The notes under the pieces: model-generated | The model's database searches: none | Told to the model about the DNA's origin: nothing | The model's input: the letters and a program-made list of their open reading frames with translations, nothing else | Position numbers and translations under genes: made by a program | From: JBCAXA01 sp038749025 | GTDB taxonomy: Bacteria; Pseudomonadota; Gammaproteobacteria; Steroidobacterales; Woeseiaceae | Assembly (NCBI GenBank): GCA_038749025.1 | Contig: JBCDIL010000012.1 | Location: 44,944 to 108,943 of the forward strand | Length of the DNA: 64,000 nt | Direction: 5' to 3' | Shown: piece by piece, positions 7,878 through 16,464 of the stretch | Layout: each line of letters opens with the position of its first letter | How positions within the stretch are numbered: position 1 is the first letter of the stretch

Positions 7878-8554
7878 CAGTCTTGTTGCAACGTTAGACT
7901 GTGCTCGAATTGAATGACTTCCTCGCGCATAAATCGCTCGCGCTGGATACTAAGCGTACTGCCCGTTGCGTCCAGTAAGTCGCCATCGAATTCTTTTGCC
8001 AACGTACGTGCGGCGTTAATCATCATATCGAAGGCTTCGGCACCGGCGACTTCCCCAGGAAGCACCATGAACAGACTAATCCCGGTAAACGTTTGCTCGC
8101 GAATATTGGCGAGCTCGAAACTACCGGGCTCGACTAGATTGGCGACACTGAACACAGGGTTCTCCGAGTCGCCATCCTGGTGGTGAAAAATACCAAACTG
8201 GCCATGCCGCAACCCAAGACCACGCAGTGCTAACACCAAGCGCTCGCCACCAAAGGGGTTCTCTTCACGAGCGACGACGCGTATCGCGACGATCTTCTGG
8301 GCCTCAGCAACAGGTGCCGCCGGCGTTGGCTCTTCGGGCTTCTCGTCGCGACCGTCTAGCTCGGCGGGAACATCCACCTCATTGCGCTCGTAGTCGCTCG
8401 TCGGTTCTGCCACCTCGACGGGATCATCCGACAAGGTCGGTTCAATTCGGTCTTCGGCGTTGTCGGCGGCACGTGATTCGCGCCGACTTAGCCAGTAAAC
8501 GAGCCCGACAACAGCAACACCGAAAACAGCCAGTATCGCGCGAAAACCGTCCAT
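7877..8554 (-). CDS. zipA: Cell division protein ZipA
   Basis: An inner-membrane anchor that binds the FtsZ C-terminal peptide and tethers the Z-ring. One N-terminal membrane segment (about 4-22) is followed by a short acidic/Pro-rich linker (about 30-85) and the C-terminal FtsZ-binding domain (about 86-222). At 225 residues the linker is much shorter than in E. coli ZipA. Position between smc and ligA supports the call. Confidence 0.93.
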   Translation of the reverse strand: MDGFRAILAVFGVAVVGLVYWLSRRESRAADNAEDRIEPTLSDDPVEVAEPTSDYERNEVDVPAELDGRDEKPEEPTPAAPVAEAQKIVAIRVVAREENPFGGERLVLALRGLGLRHGQFGIFHHQDGDSENPVFSVANLVEPGSFELANIREQTFTGISLFMVLPGEVAGAEAFDMMINAARTLAKEFDGDLLDATGSTLSIQRERFMREEVIQFEHSLTLQQD

Positions 8555-8565
8555 AGCGCTCGCCG

Positions 8566-11500
8566 TCAGCTCACCGCTAGTTTAATGGCTTCGTCGAGAT
8601 CGACGGTTACCAATCGAGAAACGCCAGGCTCTTGCATCGTGACACCCGAGAGCTGGCGAGCCATTTCCATGGTGACTTTGTTGTGGGTAATAAACACAAA
8701 CTGCACCGACTCAGACATTTCTCGAACGATATCGCAATAGCGATTGACGTTCGCATCATCGAGCGGCGCATCGACCTCATCGAGCATACAAAACGGGGCG
8801 GGATTGAGCTCAAAAATCGCGAACACCAAGGCAACCGCCGTCAGCGCCTTCTCCCCACCCGACAACAAATGTATCGTGCTATTTCGCTTGCCAGGCGGCT
8901 GAGCCATGACTGTTACGCCGGTACTGAGTAGATCGTCGCCGGTCAGCTGCAGGTAGGCGTGACCACCACCGAACAAACGCGGGAACAAGCGCTTGAATCC
9001 GATGTCAATCGCATCAAAGGTTTCTTTAAAGCGGCTACGCGTTTCGCGGTCGATTTTCTTGATCGCGTTTTCCAGCGTCTCCAGCGCCGACTGCAAATCG
9101 GCGAACTGTGCGTCGAGGTATTCCTTGCGCTCAGACTGCTCCCGAAACTCGTCGATTGCGGCAAGGTTGATAGCGCCAAGACGTTCGATCCGCTTCGCTA
9201 GCTTCGCGAGATTTTCCTCCCAGGCTTCGACGGTTGCCGCCTCGTCAAGGTTAGCGAGTAGCGCTTGCCGGTCGAACTGGGCGTCATCGAATTGCTCAAG
9301 TAGGCCTTCCTGGCGGACCCGGTTTTCTTGCGCTTGCATGCGGACGTGGTCTAGGCCCTCGCGTGCACCAACAACGCCCTCCTCGGCATCACCGCGTTCT
9401 GCCTCAAAGCGGCGCAATTGCGACTCAATAGCCTCGCGACGCTCGCGCGCCTCACCGAGACGTTGCTCTGCATTGACACGCGAATTTAACGACTCTGCCA
9501 ATAGCTGCTCGCGCTCCTGACCCGGCTGCTCGGCTGCCGTGATTTGCGCTTGCAATTCCGACTCACGGCGTTCGAACTGCACCAATTGCGTTTGCATGCG
9601 AGCAAGGCTCTGCGCAGCCGAATCCTGCGATGACTTGCGAGTTTCGAATTGCACCCGTAAGTCTTGCGCGGCTGCGCGGTCCTGTTCCGCTTGCTCACGC
9701 ACTCGGTCAAGTTCATTGCTAAGCTGAACCCGCTGCTGCTCGAGAGCAGCGCGGCGCTCATCTAGCGTCGCGGTTGTCGCTTTTGCTTCGTCGATACGCT
9801 CTTGGCTTGCGCGCATCAGCTCTTGGGTTCTCCCCACTTCGTCGTCGATGCTCCGGCACTCGCGCTCAACGATCTGCTGACGCTCCTCCGCTTGACGCAC
9901 GCGCAGCGCGGCTTGCTCGCGCTTAGCGACCGCATCACTGCGCTCTTGTTGCGCAAGACTCGCAGCGGCTTGTGCTTGATCGCGTGCTGTTTCCAACTCA
10001 GCGAGACGGCGCTGCTGGTGATCGAGCGCCTGCGCGACTTGCTGCTGCTTATCCTCCGCAGCCGTAACTTGCTCAGACAGTGCACGAATTTCGCCTTCGC
10101 GTCGGACCACACTGTTACTTTGCGCACTTAAGCGATGTACGTAGAAAAAGTCGCGCCCTACCCACTCGCCATTCGCTGTTACCAGCGACTCGCTCTCGGA
10201 AAGGTCGGCGCGCCGCTCTAGCGCTGCCGCCAGTGTTGGCGCAACCCGAACACCCGCCAAAAGGTCATGTACATTGCTGGGTGCGCCACTGACTTTTTCA
10301 GCCAACGTCCCGGGCGTGGGTGCACCGGTAGCAGCGGTGCGTCGAACGAGGTGTGCATCGCCGCTCTCTAGTGAGGCTGCCAGCGATGCGGCCTGTTCGA
10401 TATCGTCAACGACAATGGCCTGCAACGTTTGTTGCAAAACCGTTTCGACGGCACTTTCCCAGCCCGCCTGAACGTCGAGCACCTCGACCAACCGTTTGTT
10501 GCGGTTGAGCCCACTGGTCTCCAGCCAATCGGCCAGTTGCTCATCAGCGGCACCTAATGCAGCCCGTTGTAACGCGCGTTGTGTCGCGAGTTCTGTACGC
10601 ACGTTTTGCAGCGCGTCCTGCGATGCTTGGAGTTCGTCGCGCAAGTCGCGCTCTTTTTGTCGCGCCCCGTCGTACTGCTCGCGAAGCGACGCAAGGTTGC
10701 GGTCGGCCTCTTCGGTACGGGCACTTTGCCCATCGACCGCCCCAGCCAATTGCGCCAACGTCGAGCGAAGCTCGTCTAGCTCCGCGGGTCGCTGATCATC
10801 GCTCAGCCGTTCGCGGCGCTGCGAGAGCTGCTGAACCGCGGTTGCCCACTGCTCTTGCCGCGAATGTTCGACCTTAAGTGTTTGCTCCGCTTCGTACGCC
10901 TCGGCATTGAACTGGTCCCAGTGTTCGCGCCAGTCGGCCATGGCGTTCTCAGACTGTGTTAACGAACTGCCGGAGCGGGCCGCTCGCTCTGCTGCCGCCT
11001 CAAGTCCCGGCGCTAACTCCGTCAGTGTGCTGGTCAGCTGTTCAAGCTGCGCTTGATCGTCGTTTATGTGCGAGCGGATTTCGGCGGCGCCGGCAATCGC
11101 TTGGTCCAAATCGGCTTGTTGTCGTTGGCGGAGCTCTGCCGCGTGCTCAATGGCTTGCTCCAGTCGCGAGATCTCCGCACCGACGCGATAATAATGCGCC
11201 TGCGCTTCGTTAAACTGCTCGGTCGCCTCACCGTGTTGCTCGCGAGTTTGCTCAATTTGTGCCTCGATGCGGCGCTGCTCCGCCACGGCCGCTTGCAATG
11301 CCGTTTCGGCCGACGCTAGTTCCCGGTCGAGTTCAGCCGCGCGGTTATCGAGAACGCGTAGACGCATAGCGAGGAGCTCAGCACCGGCTTGGCGCTCCTC
11401 GGCCTTGTACTTTTTGTACCGCTCGGCCGCCTTGGCTTGCCGGTCTAGGTGCTTGATCTGCTTCTCGACCTCGTCTAGCAGGTCGGTTAACCGCTCGAGG

Positions 11501-12069
11501 TTCTCGCGGGTGTGCCGAATGCGGTTTTCAGTCTCGCGGCGACGCTCTTTGTATTTCGAGATTCCAGCTGCTTCCTCGATGTAGACCCGCATCTCTTCGG
11601 GCTTCGCTTCGATTAAGCGCGAGATCATGCCCTGCTCGATAATCGAATAGCTGCGCGGCCCAAGACCGGTACCAAGAAAAATACCCGTGATGTCTTTCCG
11701 ACGACACTTCGTGCCATTCAGAAAGTAACTCGATGCACCATCTCGGGTAACTGATCGGCGAATAGCGATTTCCGAATACTGCGCGTACTGACCACCAACG
11801 GTGCCATCGCTGTTATCAAAAATGAGTTCAATCGACGCGGTACCGACCGGTTTGCGTGCGCTAGATCCGTTAAAAATAACGTCGGTCATTGAGTCGCCAC
11901 GTAAACGCGACGCGGAGCTTTCCCCCATTACCCAGCGGACCGCGTCGATGACATTGGACTTACCGCAGCCATTGGGCCCAACGACACCAACAAGGTTTGA
12001 CGGAAAGGAAATGGTGGTCGGGTCAACAAACGACTTGAACCCGGCGAGCTTAATTCGGCTTAGGCGCAT
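8566..12069 (-). CDS. smc: Chromosome segregation protein SMC
   Basis: Condensin ATPase that organises and segregates chromosomes. Walker A (GPNGCGKS) is at 31-38. Two very long Glu/Arg/Gln/Ala-rich coiled coils (about 165-490 and 670-1000) flank a hinge (about 495-660). The C-terminal head has the LLSGGEKAL signature and the Walker B segment MLDEVDAPLDDANV. Length 1167 fits bacterial SMC. It is the first gene of the smc-zipA-ligA unit; 11 bases separate it from zipA. The partners ScpA and ScpB are not in the window. Confidence 0.98.
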   Translation of the reverse strand: MRLSRIKLAGFKSFVDPTTISFPSNLVGVVGPNGCGKSNVIDAVRWVMGESSASRLRGDSMTDVIFNGSSARKPVGTASIELIFDNSDGTVGGQYAQYSEIAIRRSVTRDGASSYFLNGTKCRRKDITGIFLGTGLGPRSYSIIEQGMISRLIEAKPEEMRVYIEEAAGISKYKERRRETENRIRHTRENLERLTDLLDEVEKQIKHLDRQAKAAERYKKYKAEERQAGAELLAMRLRVLDNRAAELDRELASAETALQAAVAEQRRIEAQIEQTREQHGEATEQFNEAQAHYYRVGAEISRLEQAIEHAAELRQRQQADLDQAIAGAAEIRSHINDDQAQLEQLTSTLTELAPGLEAAAERAARSGSSLTQSENAMADWREHWDQFNAEAYEAEQTLKVEHSRQEQWATAVQQLSQRRERLSDDQRPAELDELRSTLAQLAGAVDGQSARTEEADRNLASLREQYDGARQKERDLRDELQASQDALQNVRTELATQRALQRAALGAADEQLADWLETSGLNRNKRLVEVLDVQAGWESAVETVLQQTLQAIVVDDIEQAASLAASLESGDAHLVRRTAATGAPTPGTLAEKVSGAPSNVHDLLAGVRVAPTLAAALERRADLSESESLVTANGEWVGRDFFYVHRLSAQSNSVVRREGEIRALSEQVTAAEDKQQQVAQALDHQQRRLAELETARDQAQAAASLAQQERSDAVAKREQAALRVRQAEERQQIVERECRSIDDEVGRTQELMRASQERIDEAKATTATLDERRAALEQQRVQLSNELDRVREQAEQDRAAAQDLRVQFETRKSSQDSAAQSLARMQTQLVQFERRESELQAQITAAEQPGQEREQLLAESLNSRVNAEQRLGEARERREAIESQLRRFEAERGDAEEGVVGAREGLDHVRMQAQENRVRQEGLLEQFDDAQFDRQALLANLDEAATVEAWEENLAKLAKRIERLGAINLAAIDEFREQSERKEYLDAQFADLQSALETLENAIKKIDRETRSRFKETFDAIDIGFKRLFPRLFGGGHAYLQLTGDDLLSTGVTVMAQPPGKRNSTIHLLSGGEKALTAVALVFAIFELNPAPFCMLDEVDAPLDDANVNRYCDIVREMSESVQFVFITHNKVTMEMARQLSGVTMQEPGVSRLVTVDLDEAIKLAVS

Positions 12070-12247
12070 CGAGGCGTGCTATGGACAGTCTTGTCTAGAA
12101 CGTGGGGCAATCGGCTAGTGTAAAGTAATCGGTGCGGCAAGACGACGGTCGTTAGTATGCGACTTCGGTCGATGGTTTAGCCTCACCCTTTCTGCAACGA
12201 TCGGCACGATATGCGACGTGCGCTTCTTTTATTTTGTTGGTAGCACC

Positions 12248-12682
12248 ATGGCGAACACGGAAAAACTAGGCGGTAAACCTACGGCTCAGCCGAGTAAAAC
12301 GCTGGAAACCTTTGATAATCCAAATAGCTCTCGTGATTACACGATCCGAATCGAGACACCGGAATTCACCTGCCTTTGCCCGGTTACCGGTCAGCCCGAT
12401 TTCGCAACGATCTTGCTCGAATATGTACCTGACCAGCGCTGTGTCGAGCTGAAGTCATTTAAACTGTACCTATGGTCGTTCCGCGACGAAGGCGCGTTCC
12501 ATGAAGCCGTCACCCACACGATCCTCGACACCCTGGTCGGTGCGCTGGACCCACGCTTTATGCGTGTGACAGCGAGGTTTAACGTTCGCGGCGGCGTCTA
12601 CACAGCCGTCGTGGCGGAACAGCGTAAGGCCGGCTGGAGCGCGCCGGAACCCGTAACACTGCCTCCCGGCCAGCCGGGCTAA
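12248..12682 (+). CDS. queF: NADPH-dependent 7-cyano-7-deazaguanine reductase QueF (short type)
   Basis: Reduces preQ0 to preQ1 in queuosine biosynthesis. The catalytic Cys (Cys44) lies in CLCPVTGQPDF with its partner Asp51. The QueF motif appears as ELKSFKLY followed by LWSFRDEG. At 144 residues this is the unimodular form rather than the long E. coli type. The ATG at 12248 gives the family's normal N-terminus; an upstream GTG at 12218 would add ten unlikely residues. The gene stands alone, divergent from smc. I see no recognisable preQ1 riboswitch in the leader. Confidence 0.93.
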   Translation: MANTEKLGGKPTAQPSKTLETFDNPNSSRDYTIRIETPEFTCLCPVTGQPDFATILLEYVPDQRCVELKSFKLYLWSFRDEGAFHEAVTHTILDTLVGALDPRFMRVTARFNVRGGVYTAVVAEQRKAGWSAPEPVTLPPGQPG

Positions 12683-12712
12683 GCTCGGCCAGGAAAACCT
12701 CTCACAGGGCAC

Positions 12713-12740
12713 TTTTACGGCGGGGAATAATCGGTATAAT
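12713..12740 (+). promoter_or_regulatory. Candidate sigma-70 promoter for dksA
   Basis: A consensus -10 (TATAAT, 12735-12740) has a weak -35 (TTTTAC, 12713-12718) 16 bases upstream. It sits about 37 bases ahead of the dksA ATG, followed by a GGGAGCGGAG ribosome-binding region. Confidence 0.6.
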
Positions 12741-12777
12741 CCCGCGATTTTCCTTAATTGGGAGCGGAGATACGTTT

Positions 12778-13791
12778 ATGCCTGCTGCAAAGAAAGCCAG
12801 CAAGAAACGCACGACACGCAGTGCCCCGGCAAGCCGCAAGAAGGCGGCTACGAAGAAAACCGCGACCAAAAAGAAAGTCGTAGCTAAGAAAAAGGCGACC
12901 ACCAAGAAAACCGCGAAAAAGAAAGCGGCTGCAAAGCGCGTGGTGAAAAAGACCACGAAGAAAGCAGCGGCGAAGAAAGCAACCGGCAAGAAGGCGCCGG
13001 CCAAGAAAACGGCGAAGAAAAAATCGCCGGCCAAGAAAGCCACAACAACGAAGCGCAAGGCTGTCGCTAAGAAAAAAGCAACAGCAAAGAAAACCGCCGT
13101 AAAGAAAAAGGCAGCACCGGCCAAGAAAGTGGCTACCAAGAAAAAGACAACACCACGCAAGAAAGTCGCGCCGGCAGCAACCAAAGCCAAACCGGCGAAG
13201 TCTCCGGCCGACGCCAGCGCAACAGCGTCACGGACGGTCTCCAAGCGAGCGCCCGAACGCAAGGCGATCCCGACAACGCGGCGGCGCGATCAAGGCGCGG
13301 CACCGATTCGGCCACCAGTCACACCGGCGCCGTCGACTAAAAAACGTGATGTGTTGAGCGGCCCGATCCACGGCATTGCTCCTTACAAGCCGAAACGCGG
13401 CGAGGAGTACATGAGTCCCGAGCAGCTTGAGCATTTCCGACAGATTTTGCTGGCCTGGAAACGTGAACTCATGCAAGAAGTCGACCGCACCGTGAACCAC
13501 ATGCAAGACGAAGCGGCCAACTTCCCCGACCCCAACGACCGAGCGACCCAGGAGTCGGAGTTCGGCCTTGAATTGCGCACCCGTGACCGCGAGCGCAAGC
13601 TGCTGCGCAAAATCGATCAAGCCCTTGGCCGAATCGAAGACGGCTCTTACGGATACTGCGAAGCAACCGGTGAGGAAATCGGCCTCAAACGCCTAGAAGC
13701 CCGACCGGTGGCAACGATGTCGCTGGAGGCCCAGGAGCGACGCGAATTGGCGGAGCGCCAATTCCGGGACCGGGACGACCGTTACCGCTAG
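12778..13791 (+). CDS. dksA: DksA-family RNA polymerase-binding protein with Lys/Ala-rich N-terminal extension
   Basis: Transcription factor entering the RNA polymerase secondary channel and working with ppGpp. The C-terminal ~130 residues are DksA: EEYMSPEQLEHF, HMQDEAANFPDPNDRA (coiled-coil tip with both Asp and the Ala) and the globular end. The first ~200 residues are a Lys/Ala/Thr-rich, repetitive, histone-H1/AlgP-like tail. The zinc site is replaced: the pattern is C-X2-T-X17-S-X2-A (CEAT ... SLEA) instead of four Cys, the same pattern as zinc-independent DksA2 proteins. The tail may bind nucleic acid; that is inference. Long KA-rich DksA tails also occur in xanthomonads. Confidence 0.93.
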   Translation: MPAAKKASKKRTTRSAPASRKKAATKKTATKKKVVAKKKATTKKTAKKKAAAKRVVKKTTKKAAAKKATGKKAPAKKTAKKKSPAKKATTTKRKAVAKKKATAKKTAVKKKAAPAKKVATKKKTTPRKKVAPAATKAKPAKSPADASATASRTVSKRAPERKAIPTTRRRDQGAAPIRPPVTPAPSTKKRDVLSGPIHGIAPYKPKRGEEYMSPEQLEHFRQILLAWKRELMQEVDRTVNHMQDEAANFPDPNDRATQESEFGLELRTRDRERKLLRKIDQALGRIEDGSYGYCEATGEEIGLKRLEARPVATMSLEAQERRELAERQFRDRDDRYR

Positions 13792-13831
13792 GCCGTATCG
13801 GGGCCGGTTTGCGCCCTCGCCGACCGGCCCG

Positions 13832-14707
13832 TTGCATGCGGGCTCGTTGCTGGCTGCGCTTGCCAGTTACCTCGACGCACGCGCCCACGCAGGCGAGTGG
13901 TTGGTTCGGATCGAAAACATTGATCCACCACGCGAGCAACCGGGTGCCGACCAAAAAATCCTTGCGACGCTCGAAGCGTTCGGGTTCGAATGGGACGGCC
14001 ACGTCGATTATCAGCGTGACAAGCACGACCGTCACGCGCAGATCGCTGCCAAGTTGGTAGAGACTGATCTCGCGTACCACTGCCAGTGCTCACGGCGCGC
14101 TCTGCGAGCTGCAAACGACGCCGCTGGTCGCTCGCTAGGCTTCTACCCCGGCACGTGTCGCCACCTAAACCACGCGACCGGCGCAATACGCGTCCGCGTT
14201 GGCACCGGGGACATCGCTGTCAGCGACCGCCTGCAAGACAACCGCGTCGTTAATCTCGGCCAAGACTGTGGTGATTTCGTCATCTGGCGACGCGATGATT
14301 TACCGGCGTACCAACTCGCGGTCGTCGTCGACGATGCAGACGACGGCATAACGGATGTCGTTCGCGGTGTCGATCTAGCGGACAGCACGCCGCGCCAGGC
14401 CTGGCTACAACAACTGCTCGGCGTTGCCACGCCGCGCTATGCACACGTGCCGATCGTGACCGACGCCCAGGGCGTGAAACTAGCAAAGCAAACGGGCGCG
14501 CTGGGTTTAGACCCCAACCGAGCCAGCGAACAGTTGTGGAAAGCACTAACACAGCTCCGTCAGGAACCCCCAGCGGCGCTCGCGAGTGCCAGCCCCGGTG
14601 AGCTACTCGCATGGGGTATTGACCATTGGCGCATCGACGCCTTGACAGGCATGACGCACCTGACTGACGCCTCTGTTGCCCCGCAGCAAAATCCGTTAAG
14701 GTGCTGA
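13832..14707 (+). CDS. gluQ: Glutamyl-Q tRNA(Asp) synthetase GluQ
   Basis: Attaches glutamate to queuosine 34 of tRNA-Asp. Visible features are a class I aaRS fold, a zinc site (HCQCSR ... YPGTCR), a degenerate KMSKS (GVKLAKQ), and the usual location directly after dksA. The coordinates begin at TTG 13832, but homology clearly starts earlier: in the same frame 13793-13831 encodes PYRGRFAPSPTGP, the conserved ATP-binding N-terminus. No ATG, GTG or TTG occurs in that frame between the stop at 13694 and 13832. Either an unusual codon such as ACG at 13775 is used, or the gene is damaged or frameshifted. Function is therefore likely but not certain. Confidence 0.8.
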   Translation: MHAGSLLAALASYLDARAHAGEWLVRIENIDPPREQPGADQKILATLEAFGFEWDGHVDYQRDKHDRHAQIAAKLVETDLAYHCQCSRRALRAANDAAGRSLGFYPGTCRHLNHATGAIRVRVGTGDIAVSDRLQDNRVVNLGQDCGDFVIWRRDDLPAYQLAVVVDDADDGITDVVRGVDLADSTPRQAWLQQLLGVATPRYAHVPIVTDAQGVKLAKQTGALGLDPNRASEQLWKALTQLRQEPPAALASASPGELLAWGIDHWRIDALTGMTHLTDASVAPQQNPLRC

Positions 14708-14740
14708 CTGGCAGAAAGACGTGCACCCCGGAGGTAGCAC

Positions 14741-15211
14741 GTGCGAACAATAAAAAAGTACCCGAACCGCCGGCTTTACGACACCGTCGAAAGCCGCTAC
14801 ATCACGCTGGCTGACGTTCGTCAGCTCGTCATCGATAAGGTCGAGTTTTGCGTTGTCGACAAGAAAAGCGGCGACGACATAACCCGCAGTATCTTGTTGC
14901 AAGTCATTAGCGAGCAGGAGCAGCAGGGCGAATCGATAATGAGCGAGGACTTTCTCTCGCAGATTATTCGTTCGTATGGCAGTGTCATGCCGAACTTCGC
15001 TCGCACCTACCTTGAGCAAAGCATGGAGCTGTTCATGCGCCAACAAGCGGAGGCGCGAAGCCGGTTTAAACAAGTCACCGGCCTCGACCCGGTTGGTTCC
15101 GTGACTGAGATTGCCGAGCGAAACCTCGCTCGTTGGAAATCGCTACAGGACGATGTCTTTCGCGTATTGAGCGGCAAACCTCGCGACAACAAGGACGACC
15201 CCGGGCACTAG
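14741..15211 (+). CDS. phaR: Polyhydroxyalkanoate synthesis repressor PhaR
   Basis: DNA-binding regulator of polyhydroxyalkanoate granule genes that also binds the polymer. The N-terminal domain (about 1-60) has the signature IKKYPNRRLYDT. The accumulation-regulator domain follows, with LLQVISEQEQQGES and FLSQIIRSYGS. 156 residues. The GTG start is preceded by an ideal GGAGGT. The presence of this gene suggests the organism stores PHA, although no phaC or phasin is in the window. Confidence 0.9.
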   Translation: MRTIKKYPNRRLYDTVESRYITLADVRQLVIDKVEFCVVDKKSGDDITRSILLQVISEQEQQGESIMSEDFLSQIIRSYGSVMPNFARTYLEQSMELFMRQQAEARSRFKQVTGLDPVGSVTEIAERNLARWKSLQDDVFRVLSGKPRDNKDDPGH

Positions 15212-15238
15212 CGGGCCTTTGTCGGCGTCTGGCGTCGC

Positions 15239-15267
15239 TTGACAGGGTAAGACCAATGGCCTAGTTT
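15239..15267 (+). promoter_or_regulatory. Sigma-70 promoter ahead of predicted small RNA
   Basis: A perfect -35 TTGACA (15239-15244), a 17-base spacer and TAGTTT (15262-15267) as -10. Predicted start is near 15274. Confidence 0.6.
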
Positions 15268-15273
15268 TTGCGG

Positions 15274-15372
15274 TGCAGCAGGCCTTCTTGCTCCCCCGCT
15301 ACCTGCTGCGTAAAGCCTGAAGGAGTCAACTCCTTTATGCGGGCCCCCCTCTCACTCAGGGGGGCCTTTTTT
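15274..15372 (+). ncRNA. Predicted structured RNA between phaR and yheT (~100 nt)
   Basis: Three consecutive hairpins are visible. GCAGCAGG (15275-15282) pairs with CCTGCTGC (15302-15309) around a 19-base pyrimidine-rich loop containing CCCCC. AAGGAG (15320-15325) pairs with CTCCTT (15330-15335) around a TCAA tetraloop. A terminator ends the transcript at 15372. It has its own promoter and ends nine bases before the yheT start, so it may be a free small RNA or a transcription-attenuating leader of yheT. I do not recognise the family. Confidence 0.5.
15342..15372 (+). terminator. Rho-independent terminator upstream of yheT
   Basis: A perfect 9-bp stem GGCCCCCCT / AGGGGGGCC with loop CTCACTC is followed by six T. 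It stands between phaR and yheT, directly ahead of the yheT ribosome binding site. Confidence 0.9.
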
Positions 15373-15381
15373 GTGGGAAAG

Positions 15382-16425
15382 ATGAACTATACGACGCAAG
15401 CTTTTGATCCCGCACCGTGGTGCACGAACCGCCACTGGCAAACGGTGTTTCCGAGCACGCCGCTGTATCGCTCGCCAGACGTCGCCTACGAGCGCGAAGC
15501 GCTCGAGCTACCTGACGGTGACTTCGTCGATATCGACTGGGCGGGGCGCACTGGGCGTCCCGATCAGACGTTGCTGATTGTGTTGCCGGGCTTAGAAGGC
15601 AACAGCGAAGCATCGTACGCATTAACCATCGGCGCAGCCGCCGTCGGAGCCGGTTGGGCGCTCGGCGTAATGCACTACCGTGGCTGCAGTGGCCGACCCA
15701 ATCGCCTGCCGCGGCGTTATCACGCCGGAGACACCGGCGATATCGACTTCCTCGCCGGTCTTCTCCGCGAACAACACCCGAATGCCACACTCCTCGGTGT
15801 TGGTTATTCACTCGGTGGCAACGTCTTATTGAAGTACCTCGGCGAACGGGGTGACAGCGCGGTGTTCGATGGCTCGGTCGCTGTTTGTGTCCCGTTCGAC
15901 CTCGCTGACTCGGCGCTGGCGCTGTCATCTGGGCCGTCGCGTTTTTACCAGTCGTTCTTGATGCGCCGGATGCGCGCATCGTTACGCGTTAAGTATCGGC
16001 CTGAGTATGCGCCGTTCGACTGGGACCGAGCGATGCAAGCTAAGACGTTTTACGAATTTGACGACCAGGTTACGGCGCCCCTGCACGGGTTTCGTGGCGT
16101 GGATGACTACTATTCGCGGTCCAGTTGCGGCCAATTCATCGGCAGCATTCGGAAACCGACACTGCTGATTAGCGCGCTCGACGACCCGTTCATGACCGGC
16201 GCCGCGTTTCCCGCAACAGCGGATCTACCGGCGGATGTGCGGGCAGAATTTAGTCGCTACGGCGGCCACGTCGGCTTTGTTAACGGTCGGCCATGGCTGC
16301 GACCTGAGTATTGGCTGCACGCGCGGACCATGGGCTTTTATGTGCATGAGCTCGGTGTCGCCGCTAACAGTGACACGCAAACGAGCGCGAAAGCGATCGC
16401 TACCAGCGACGCTGGCGGGCGCTAA
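15382..16425 (+). CDS. yheT: YheT-family alpha/beta hydrolase
   Basis: A predicted cytosolic alpha/beta-hydrolase of the YheT/ABHD family. The nucleophile Ser sits in GYSLGGN; probable acid Asp in SALDDPFM and His in GGHVGF complete a triad. The N-terminal PAPWCTNRHWQTVFP and the segment HYRGCSGRPNR are typical of the family. The ATG at 15382 is preceded by GGGAAAG and gives 347 residues; earlier in-frame starts lie inside the terminator and are rejected. The physiological substrate is unknown for this family. Confidence 0.88.
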   Translation: MNYTTQAFDPAPWCTNRHWQTVFPSTPLYRSPDVAYEREALELPDGDFVDIDWAGRTGRPDQTLLIVLPGLEGNSEASYALTIGAAAVGAGWALGVMHYRGCSGRPNRLPRRYHAGDTGDIDFLAGLLREQHPNATLLGVGYSLGGNVLLKYLGERGDSAVFDGSVAVCVPFDLADSALALSSGPSRFYQSFLMRRMRASLRVKYRPEYAPFDWDRAMQAKTFYEFDDQVTAPLHGFRGVDDYYSRSSCGQFIGSIRKPTLLISALDDPFMTGAAFPATADLPADVRAEFSRYGGHVGFVNGRPWLRPEYWLHARTMGFYVHELGVAANSDTQTSAKAIATSDAGGR

Positions 16426-16464
16426 CGCGCCCGCCGCCATTATTCACGGCGCTCTTTCCGAGCG

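Noticed and set aside
12070..12247. Possible preQ1 riboswitch upstream of queF
   Set aside because: I could not find the short H-type pseudoknot pattern with its A-rich tail near the start codon.
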